Below, piece after piece: positions 1-5,176 of a stretch of DNA of 6,630 nt. Source of the DNA: an uncultured Bacteroidota bacterium (GTDB lineage: Bacteria; Bacteroidota; Bacteroidia; Chitinophagales; Chitinophagaceae); the NCBI GenBank assembly GCA_903881265.1, contig CAIRSV010000300.1, forward strand, positions 1-6,630, in the 5' to 3' direction. The notes beneath the pieces are model-generated. The model was given only the letters and a program-made list of their open reading frames with translations. It searched no databases and had not been told where the DNA came from. How positions within the stretch are numbered: the stretch's first letter is position 1; each line of letters begins with the position of its first letter. A program made the position numbers and the translations under genes.

Positions 1-1326
1 CAAGGCGTTTTCAATACCTGCATAACCTGGTTTCATACTGCGTTTGTTCACGATGACGTGTGTCGCATTCTCCACTTCCAAAATAGGCATTCCGTATATC
101 GGACTTGCAGGGTCGTTCTTCGCAGCAGGGTTTACAACGTCGTTAGCGCCGAGGATTAAGACCACATCGGTTTGAGCAAACTCAGGATTGATTTCTTCCA
201 TCTCCAAAAGTTTCTCATACGGTACATCCGCTTCAGCGAGTAATACATTCATATGACCCGGCATACGACCTGCGACAGGATGAATGGCATATTTTACATC
301 CACATCTTTTTCTTCTAATACCTTTTCAAGTTCGTGACAAATATGTTGTGCTTGCGCTACCGCTAACCCATATCCAGGTACAATAACCACTTTCTTTGAG
401 TAGGCCATCAGAACAGCGGTGTCGCTTAATGAAATTTCTTTGTATGCGCCACCAACTTCTTGCGCCGCACCCCCTTCTTTATTTCCGCCAAAGGCGCCGA
501 CAATCACATTTGTCAAGGAGCGATTCATGGCTTTGCACATTAAAATCGTTAGGATGGTACCCGCACTTCCTACGAGGATACCGCCTGTAAGCATAACAGG
601 GTTGTCATATAAAAATCCACCGCATGCTGCAGCCACACCTGTAAATGAATTCAATAACGAAATGACAACAGGCATATCAGCGCCGCCTATCGGCATGACA
701 AATAAGATACCATACAACGCAGACACGCCTAGCAATACATAGAACAACATAACCGGCGACATCATAACACCTGTCATAATACATACGATCAATACTACGA
801 TAAGAGCCATCAGTCCGATGTTCACCGCTTGTTGCATCGGTAACGTTTTATCGTTGATATTGCCATTGAGTTTGCCAAAAGCAATCATTGATCCAAAGAA
901 TGAAACTGTTCCGATCACAAGACCTGCAAGAATTGTCAAGGCTGTTAGATTATTCAAGTCAGTTAATCCTTCATGCATCAAGTGCTTGAATTCAACAATT
1001 GAAATAATGGCAGCACAAGCGCCTCCCATGCCGTTAAACAGACTCACCATTTGTGGCATCGCTGTCATCTGTACCTTCTTGGCGGCGATAGTTCCTACAA
1101 TCGTTCCTATGATCAACGCAGCAAAAATCCACACGAGGTTTATTGTCTTGTCTGAAAGGTCTCCGCTATAATACAGAAATAAGGTTCCGATGATGGCAAT
1201 GGTCATACCGAAGGCAGCCACCAAATTTCCTTTCTTGGCTGTATCTGGATGTGATAACATTTTAAGTCCGACAATAAATGTTACTGAACCGATCAGATAA
1301 CATAACTTGAGTAGTAAATCTTGCAT
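1..1326 (-). CDS. pntB: NAD(P) transhydrogenase subunit beta, 3' end outside window
   Basis: This is the beta subunit of the proton-translocating transhydrogenase, which carries part of the membrane proton channel (dII) and the NADP(H)-binding domain (dIII). The window holds 442 codons; E. coli PntB has 462, so only about the last 20 residues are missing because the window ends, not because the gene is broken. Roughly nine hydrophobic segments fill residues 4-265. The conserved membrane motif GGADMPVVISLLNS is at 214-227, with Asp217 and Asn226 matching E. coli Asp213 and Asn222. The dIII domain shows the NADP loop PGYGLAVAQAQ (316-326), IHPVAGRMPGHMNVLLAEA (347-365), GANDVVNPAA (393-402) and KRSMKPGYAG (428-437). 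Asn98 occupies the place of E. coli His91. The ATG at 1326 gives the normal N-terminus; no Shine-Dalgarno sequence is visible. It is the third transhydrogenase gene of the operon, separated from pntAB by the four-helix-bundle cassette. Confidence 0.97.
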   Translation of the reverse strand, partial: MQDLLLKLCYLIGSVTFIVGLKMLSHPDTAKKGNLVAAFGMTIAIIGTLFLYYSGDLSDKTINLVWIFAALIIGTIVGTIAAKKVQMTAMPQMVSLFNGMGGACAAIISIVEFKHLMHEGLTDLNNLTALTILAGLVIGTVSFFGSMIAFGKLNGNINDKTLPMQQAVNIGLMALIVVLIVCIMTGVMMSPVMLFYVLLGVSALYGILFVMPIGGADMPVVISLLNSFTGVAAACGGFLYDNPVMLTGGILVGSAGTILTILMCKAMNRSLTNVIVGAFGGNKEGGAAQEVGGAYKEISLSDTAVLMAYSKKVVIVPGYGLAVAQAQHICHELEKVLEEKDVDVKYAIHPVAGRMPGHMNVLLAEADVPYEKLLEMEEINPEFAQTDVVLILGANDVVNPAAKNDPASPIYGMPILEVENATHVIVNKRSMKPGYAGIENAL

Positions 1327-1343
1327 AATAATTTTAATTTTTT

Positions 1344-1381
1344 AAATTCCAAAAAGACAAATTCCAAATTCCAAAAAGGTC
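1344..1381. repeat. Inverted repeat, left arm (downstream of the four-helix-bundle gene)
   Basis: This 38-base arm contains the heptamer AAATTCC three times, starting at 1344, 1359 and 1366, separated by A-rich spacers, and ends in GGTC. Aligned by eye to the reverse complement of 1733-1773, about 31 of its 38 positions match with three small gaps. In the minus-strand transcript it forms the 3' arm of a stem and ends 17 bases before the pntB start codon. Confidence 0.85.
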
Positions 1382-1398
1382 AATCCGTGAAAGATATG

Positions 1399-1731
1399 TT
1401 ACGATAGCTTGTTGATGATTGTAGAGAGTATCTTTCTAAGTTGCTCAGCTTCATCCATCAATTGACTTCTTTCTTCACTTTCTTCAAAATGGTGCAGCCA
1501 ATAAATTGTTTCTTTCGATTCTTTTCTTGCTATTTTTATTCTCATAAGTAAATCTTTTTGGCCAAGGTGTTCATTCGCCTCAATATAGTTTGCACCGATT
1601 GAGGAACTTGAACGAATTAGTTGAGATATATACACTTTATTGATCACATTGTATTTTATAGTTCTGTAATATTCTTTTACTCTGTTTGAAAATACCAAAC
1701 ATCTTTGTTCCAATTCATTAAACGTATTCAT
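1399..1731 (-). CDS. Four-helix-bundle protein of the 23S rRNA intervening-sequence family
   Basis: This 110-residue, probably cytosolic protein belongs to the four-helix-bundle family first described as ORFs inside 23S rRNA intervening sequences (S23/IVP type). The family signature is clear: QLIRSSSSIGANYIEANE at residues 37-54, then GQKDLLMRIKIARKESKETIYWL at 57-79. The whole chain looks helical, with no signal peptide or membrane segment. Relatives form oligomeric bundles, and a related protein (Avd) assists diversity-generating retroelements, but the biochemical role of this subfamily is not established. The ATG at 1731 lies one base after the right inverted-repeat arm, so its translation-initiation region sits in or against a possible RNA stem. 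It lies in the same orientation inside the pnt operon and is probably co-transcribed, but there is no functional reason to link it to transhydrogenase; insertion is the likelier explanation. Confidence 0.9.
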   Translation of the reverse strand: MNTFNELEQRCLVFSNRVKEYYRTIKYNVINKVYISQLIRSSSSIGANYIEANEHLGQKDLLMRIKIARKESKETIYWLHHFEESEERSQLMDEAEQLRKILSTIINKLS

Positions 1732-1732
1732 G

Positions 1733-1773
1733 GACTCTTTTGGGATTTGGAATTTTTGTATCCTTTGGAATTT
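1733..1773. repeat. Inverted repeat, right arm (upstream of the four-helix-bundle gene)
   Basis: This 41-base arm, read on the minus strand, has AAATTCC at its outer end, a second AAATTCC after a 10-to-11-base spacer, then the degenerate copy AAATCCC, and ends in GAGTC. It is complementary to 1344-1381: about 31 Watson-Crick matches, and roughly three further G-U pairs are possible if folded as RNA. Its outer end overlaps two bases of the pntAB stop codon (1772-1774). Its inner end is one base from the start codon of the four-helix-bundle gene. Confidence 0.85.
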
Positions 1774-2092
1774 ACTTGTTTCCTTGTTTTTTCTTTTTAA
1801 ACATTTGTAACATTCTGTCTGTTACCACAAAGCCACCAACTACATTTAGTGTGCCTAATAGAACGGCCAAAAAGCCGAGTATCATCACAGGAATATCGCT
1901 ACTGTCGGCATTGAGCATCACGATAATGGCGCCGATGATAACGACACCGTGAATAGCATTCGCGCCACTCATCAGCGGAGTATGCAGTACTGAAGGTACG
2001 CGTGAAATTACCTCGATACCCAGAAAGATAGAAAGGATCACGATCGTGATCATATTGTAATTGGTGCTGAAAAAATGTATAAATGAATCCAT
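1772..2092 (-). CDS. pntAB: NAD(P) transhydrogenase subunit alpha part 2 (membrane segment)
   Basis: This 106-residue membrane protein corresponds to the C-terminal transmembrane part of E. coli PntA. In three-subunit transhydrogenases (Rhodospirillum, Thermus) it is a separate chain, and here too. Three hydrophobic segments lie at about residues 14-30, 43-63 and 67-90. The hallmark motif VPSVLHTPLMSGANAIHG is at 32-49, followed by a glycine-rich helix ending GTLNVVGGFVVTDRMLQMFKKKK, a standard C-terminus with a basic, cytoplasm-facing tail. His48 in NAIHG sits where E. coli has Ser; it is the likely proton-pathway histidine of this enzyme type. The gene starts 77 bases after the pntAA stop codon. 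Its TAA stop overlaps the outer end of the inverted repeat bounding the four-helix-bundle cassette, yet the protein looks full length, so the cassette has not truncated it. Confidence 0.95.
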   Translation of the reverse strand: MDSFIHFFSTNYNMITIVILSIFLGIEVISRVPSVLHTPLMSGANAIHGVVIIGAIIVMLNADSSDIPVMILGFLAVLLGTLNVVGGFVVTDRMLQMFKKKKQGNK

Positions 2093-2169
2093 GATATTTA
2101 TTTTATTGTACGTTGAGCGTTACTGTTTGTTTTTGATTGATTGTGAATTGAAGTGCAAGTCCTTGATGT

Positions 2170-3285
2170 CTAATTGACTAATTGAGCGGTTCGTTCATTT
2201 ACAATCTGTCCGTTGTGTGTGATGCAGGTTCCTTTAACGAGATCGTCTTCGAAATTCAGATTGATATTGCCATCTTTATCGATTATCAGTTTTAGGAAGT
2301 TCAAGATATTCTTGCCATACATTTTACTTGCATCAGAGGGCTGCATAGAGGCAAGGTTAGAATTGCCGATGATGGTGACATTATTAATTACGACCGTTTC
2401 ATTGTTCTTTGTATAGTCGGTATTGCCGCCAGTTACTGAAGCCAAATCGATAATGATACTGCCTGAACGCATATTGGCAATCATTTCTTTAGTAATCAGA
2501 ATAGGCGCTTTCTTGCCAGGTATTTGCGCGGTTGTGATGATAATATCCGCTTTCGCAGCGCTTTCGGCAATTTTTTGTTTTTGTTTTTGAATGAATTCTT
2601 CTGTTTGCTCCACCGCGTACCCACCTGCTTTACTTGCATCGGCTGCGCCTTCTACTTCAACAAATTTTGCACCCAGACTCATGACTTCTTCTTTAACTGC
2701 TGGTCGAGTATCAAACACTTCTACCACAGCGCCCAAACGTTTGGCGGTTGCAATAGCTTGAAGTCCTGCAACACCTGCACCTAAAATCAGCATCTTGGCC
2801 GGGGTGATACTTCCTGCAGCCGTCATAAACATTGGGAAGTAACGGCTATAGGTAGTCGCTGCTAATAAGACTGCTTTGTAACCAGCGATATTAGCCTGAC
2901 TGCTCAGTACGTCCATCGATTGAGCGCGGGTTGTACGTGGAATAGTATCCATACTAAAGGTTGTAAATCCTTTCGAAGCCCATTCCTTCATCAGCTGAAA
3001 ATTAAAAAGGGGCTGATAGACCCCCAATACGACAGCGTTCGATTTGAATGTTGTTTCTGAAGGTTGCGTAATAGATAAAATAATATCTGCTTGCGACAAC
3101 ACTTCACTTCGAGTATGAATGCTAGCACCGGCTGTCGTATAATCCGCATCCGCTGCGAAGGCCGTGTCACCAGCACCCGATTCAACAATCACAGAGGTGT
3201 TTAGTTTTACAAATTGAGCTACGATTTCCGGTAAGGCCGAGACCCTGTTTTCTCCGGTAGGTTCTTTTAATATTCCAATTGTCAT
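2170..3285 (-). CDS. pntAA: NAD(P) transhydrogenase subunit alpha part 1 (NAD(H)-binding domain)
   Basis: This 371-residue soluble protein is the dI domain of transhydrogenase, which binds NAD(H) on the cytoplasmic side and exchanges hydride with the NADP(H) domain of PntB. It has the alanine dehydrogenase/PNT fold: N-terminal motif IGILKEPTGENRVSALPE (3-20), the RQD-loop region PRTTRAQSMDVLSSQANIAGYKAVL (116-140), and the Rossmann dinucleotide loop GAGVAGLQAIATAKRLGAVVEVFDTRP (169-195). Arg117, Gln122, Asp125 and Ser128 have the spacing of the catalytic-site residues Arg127, Gln132, Asp135 and Ser138 of R. rubrum dI. The conserved segments IPGKKAP (255-261) and GNSNLASMQPSDASKMYGKN (307-326) follow. 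The length is normal for the separate alpha-1 chain. The start is secure: an in-frame TAA lies four codons upstream of ATG 3285. It is the first gene of the operon and diverges from tonB. Confidence 0.97.
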   Translation of the reverse strand: MTIGILKEPTGENRVSALPEIVAQFVKLNTSVIVESGAGDTAFAADADYTTAGASIHTRSEVLSQADIILSITQPSETTFKSNAVVLGVYQPLFNFQLMKEWASKGFTTFSMDTIPRTTRAQSMDVLSSQANIAGYKAVLLAATTYSRYFPMFMTAAGSITPAKMLILGAGVAGLQAIATAKRLGAVVEVFDTRPAVKEEVMSLGAKFVEVEGAADASKAGGYAVEQTEEFIQKQKQKIAESAAKADIIITTAQIPGKKAPILITKEMIANMRSGSIIIDLASVTGGNTDYTKNNETVVINNVTIIGNSNLASMQPSDASKMYGKNILNFLKLIIDKDGNINLNFEDDLVKGTCITHNGQIVNERTAQLVN

Positions 3286-3302
3286 TGTGCGAAATTAGGG
3301 CA

Positions 3303-3334
3303 CTAACTTACGATAAAAAAGTAATTAATTGAAA
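3303..3334 (-). promoter_or_regulatory. Candidate Bacteroidota-type promoter for the pnt operon
   Basis: On the minus strand a box TAAGTTAG (3310-3303) matches the -7 consensus TAnnTTTG at all but one fixed position. Twenty bases upstream lies TTTC (3334-3331), close to the -33 TTTG. Transcription would start about 10-15 bases before pntAA. A second near-match, TAATTTCG (3297-3290), lies nearer the start codon. In AT-rich DNA such near-matches occur by chance, so this is only a candidate. Confidence 0.3.
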
Positions 3335-3466
3335 TGAGGGGATTATTATACAATAAAAGAAATAGGGCGTCGTTATAGATTGAAGCAGTATTTATATGAT
3401 GAGAGGTTGACTTTTAAAAATTAATGTTCTATGCAATGAGCTATACCTCACCAATATCGTATAAAA

Positions 3467-4279
3467 ATGAACGCGAAGAAACTTCTGCAAACTGATATCT
3501 TGGATATCATTTTTGATCAGCGCAACAAGGCATATGGTGCCTATGAACTCCGTCGTAATTATCATACCAGAGCAAAAAAGGCCGTCGCTTTATCCATGGT
3601 GATTGCATTGCTTGCCATCTCTGCGCCACTGATTGCAGGTTTAATGAAAGCGAATCCAGACATTACCTTGCGTGGTCCAAAAGATCCTACGGTGTTTACA
3701 AATATTCCGGTTCCGCCACCACCGCCACCCAAGCCGCAACCAGTTGTGCCTGCTGGACCGAAAGTTACACCGACTCGTACGCCACCGATTATTGTCAAGG
3801 CTATGAATGATCCCTTGCCGGTGATTCCTGACCCTATTTTGCCACCTACGCCTCCCGGACCATCTGGGCCGCAAGGTCCTGGTGACCCTGTCGTTGTGTT
3901 TGATCCTAATGGTCCAGTTGGTCCACATACGACAGTCATCGATCCTGTGGTTCCAGAAATTACGTATAACGAAATGAATGTTGAGCAGCAACCAGAATTT
4001 CCCGGCGGCGAAGACGCACTTATGGTCTATTTGAGCAGTCATATTCAGTATCCCGCTAGGGCCATTGATAAAGAAATCGGTGGACGAGTGGTGCTTGGGT
4101 TTGTTGTGAATAAGAACGGTGACATTGATGAATTAAAGGTACTCAAAGGCTTAGGATATGGCTGCGATGAAGAAGCAATGAGGGTTGTAGGCGGTATGCC
4201 GAAATGGAAACCAGGTAAGAATAACGGTAAGGCCGTGAATGTATATTTCAATTTACCCATAGTTTTTGAAATGAAATAG
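3467..4279 (+). CDS. tonB: TonB energy transducer
   Basis: This 270-residue protein is anchored in the inner membrane, spans the periplasm, and would transmit proton-motive energy from ExbB/ExbD to TonB-dependent outer-membrane transporters. The N-terminal cytoplasmic part has the motif usual in Bacteroidota TonB proteins (DIIFDQRNKAYGAYELRRNY, 13-32). A single membrane helix follows at about 39-60, then a proline-rich periplasmic linker (about 79-163) with PVPPPPPPKP and a glycine-proline stretch. The C-terminal TonB domain spans about 174-270: EFPGGEDALMVYLSSHIQYPARA (177-199), GGRVVLGFVVNKNGDI (205-220) and the closing MPKWKPGKNNGKAVNVYFNLPIVF (244-267). ATG 3467 is the first start after an in-frame TGA at 3437, and gives the expected N-terminus. 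No exbB or exbD is adjacent. Which receptor it serves cannot be told, since Bacteroidota often carry several TonB paralogues. Confidence 0.95.
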   Translation: MNAKKLLQTDILDIIFDQRNKAYGAYELRRNYHTRAKKAVALSMVIALLAISAPLIAGLMKANPDITLRGPKDPTVFTNIPVPPPPPPKPQPVVPAGPKVTPTRTPPIIVKAMNDPLPVIPDPILPPTPPGPSGPQGPGDPVVVFDPNGPVGPHTTVIDPVVPEITYNEMNVEQQPEFPGGEDALMVYLSSHIQYPARAIDKEIGGRVVLGFVVNKNGDIDELKVLKGLGYGCDEEAMRVVGGMPKWKPGKNNGKAVNVYFNLPIVFEMK

Positions 4280-4296
4280 TGTTGTTTTTAGTGAAT

Positions 4297-4332
4297 AAAA
4301 TAGAGCCGCCTTCGTGTGGCTTTATTTTTTTT
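4297..4332 (+). terminator. Rho-independent terminator after tonB
   Basis: Beginning 17 bases after the tonB stop codon, AAAATAGAGCCGC pairs with GTGGCTTTATTTT (13 pairs, two of them G-U) around a six-base loop CTTCGT, and the 3' arm runs into an uninterrupted T tract. This is a standard intrinsic terminator and separates tonB from the downstream ATPase gene. Confidence 0.85.
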
Positions 4333-4388
4333 AACAAGATAGAACGATATCTCACCGATTAAAATAGTGTGAATACGGGCAGTTCGAT

Positions 4389-4396
4389 TATTTTTG
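4389..4396 (+). promoter_or_regulatory. TAnnTTTG -7 box upstream of ftsE
   Basis: TATTTTTG is a perfect match to the Bacteroidota -7 consensus. The expected start point falls roughly 10-15 bases before ATG 4415, a plausible short leader. No good -33 TTTG is seen; AGTG at 4366-4369 (19-base spacer) is the best candidate. The box lies downstream of the tonB terminator, where a new promoter is needed. It also contains the alternative TTG start at 4394, which argues against that start. Confidence 0.5.
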
Positions 4397-4414
4397 TCCT
4401 TCAAGATTTTTACC

Positions 4415-5110
4415 ATGACGGATCATCAACAGATTGTATTGCAACTTCAGCATGCCCAAATTTATCAGGGTGGTGTGTTAATATTAGGTGACGTGGACTT
4501 AACTGTGCATAAAGGAGAATTCGTTTATTTAATCGGTAAAACTGGTACAGGCAAATCGAGTTTGCTGAAAACCTTATACGGAAATATTCCGTTGATGCAA
4601 GGCGAAGGCAGTGTTTGTGGATTTAATCTGCGTGATCTAACGTGGAAAAATGTACCTTTTCTGCGAAGGAATCTTGGTATCGTGTTTCAAGATTTTCAGC
4701 TGCTGACCGATCGTAATGTGAATGAGAATCTCTTGTTTGTGCTGCGAGCAACGGGTTGGACCGATAAGAACCTGATGCAGGAAAAGATCAATAGCGTGTT
4801 AGGTAAAGTTGGGTTGAAAGGAAAAGGAAACAAGATGACCTATGAAATGAGTGGTGGCGAACAACAGCGTGTCGACATTGCACGTGCTTTACTCAATAAT
4901 CCAAAATTGATTTTGGCTGATGAGCCTACAGGTAATCTCGATCCGGATACCTCTGATGAAATTATGGCACTGCTTCATTCTATCTGTGTCGATTATGGCA
5001 CGGCTATTATTATGGCGACCCATGATTATAGTATCTTACAGAAATTTAGATCGCGTATTTTACGCACCGAACACGGAAGGGTCGTGGATAATGCAAGTGT
5101 GGTTTTCTAA
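4415..5110 (+). CDS. ftsE: FtsE-type ABC transporter ATP-binding protein
   Basis: This 231-residue cytoplasmic ATPase most resembles Bacteroidota FtsE, the partner of the membrane protein FtsX that controls peptidoglycan hydrolases at the division site. All ABC motifs are intact: Walker A GKTGTGKSS (41-49), Q-loop Gln92 in VFQDFQLL, signature MSGGEQQR (145-152), Walker B LILADE (165-170), D-loop NLD (174-176) and H-loop His203 in MATHDYS. The segments YQGG.LILGDVDLTVHKGEFVYLIGKTGTGKSSLLKTLYG and FQLLTDRNVNENLLFVLRATGW are typical of FtsE. ATG 4415 is chosen over TTG 4394 because it gives the normal family N-terminus and the TTG lies within a likely promoter box. No ftsX follows; to my knowledge the two genes are often unlinked in this phylum. 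A LolD/MacB-like ATPase is the alternative, but no permease gene is adjacent. Confidence 0.85.
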   Translation: MTDHQQIVLQLQHAQIYQGGVLILGDVDLTVHKGEFVYLIGKTGTGKSSLLKTLYGNIPLMQGEGSVCGFNLRDLTWKNVPFLRRNLGIVFQDFQLLTDRNVNENLLFVLRATGWTDKNLMQEKINSVLGKVGLKGKGNKMTYEMSGGEQQRVDIARALLNNPKLILADEPTGNLDPDTSDEIMALLHSICVDYGTAIIMATHDYSILQKFRSRILRTEHGRVVDNASVVF

Positions 5111-5155
5111 TCGATCCCTTCGACTTCTGAGACGACTACTTTACTTTATTCTCCC

Positions 5156-5163
5156 TACATTTG
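5156..5163 (+). promoter_or_regulatory. TAnnTTTG -7 box upstream of the radical SAM gene
   Basis: TACATTTG matches the Bacteroidota -7 consensus exactly and lies 13 bases before ATG 5177, inside the 66-base gap after ftsE. The implied leader would be very short (about 7-10 bases). No convincing -33 element is seen 19-21 bases upstream, so read-through from ftsE remains equally possible. Confidence 0.4.
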
Positions 5164-5176
5164 CCCTTCATAACGC

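Larger units (their letters stand above)
1344..1773 (-). mobile_element. Intervening-sequence-like cassette: four-helix-bundle gene inside a ~40-base inverted repeat
   Basis: The whole stretch between the pntAB stop codon and the pntB leader behaves as a discrete unit of about 430 bases: imperfect inverted-repeat arms at both ends, one small gene inside, and little else. By eye it is richer in A+T than the surrounding pnt genes. The same plan (complementary terminal repeats with a four-helix-bundle ORF in the loop) is known for intervening sequences in bacterial 23S rRNA genes. The element type is inferred from this plan: no transposase and no clear target-site duplication are visible, so how it arrived is unknown. 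It could be an old immobile insertion or a cassette mobilised in trans. The right boundary overlaps two bases of the pntAB stop codon. Confidence 0.6.

Noticed and set aside
1..60. Apparent truncation of PntB
   Set aside because: The frame is intact to the window edge; the missing end is a window effect.
396..1171. Plus-strand open frames opposite pntB
   Set aside because: The opposite strand encodes a clearly conserved PntB across the whole region.
1344..1773. Diversity-generating retroelement accessory (Avd-like) locus
   Set aside because: The gene belongs to a related fold, but no reverse transcriptase, template repeat or variable repeat is present in the window.
1334..1783. Target-site duplication flanking the cassette
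   Set aside because: The bases just outside the two arms show no convincing direct repeat beyond T runs.
2093..2169. Possible small gene or regulatory element between pntAA and pntAB
   Set aside because: Only a 77-base AT-rich spacer with no start-to-stop frame of note and no stable hairpin seen.
3407..3435. TTGACT-N17-TATGCA as a promoter for tonB
   Set aside because: The -10 half is poor, it does not fit the phylum's TAnnTTTG pattern, and AT-rich DNA gives such matches easily; no better candidate was found.
3562..4042. Long open frames on the minus strand opposite tonB, coding glycine- or tryptophan/arginine-rich chains
   Set aside because: They are the complement of the proline/glycine-rich TonB linker, and resemble no known protein; tonB itself is unambiguous.
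4394..4414. Alternative TTG start adding seven residues to FtsE
   Set aside because: It lies in the TATTTTTG promoter-like box, and the family N-terminus fits ATG 4415.
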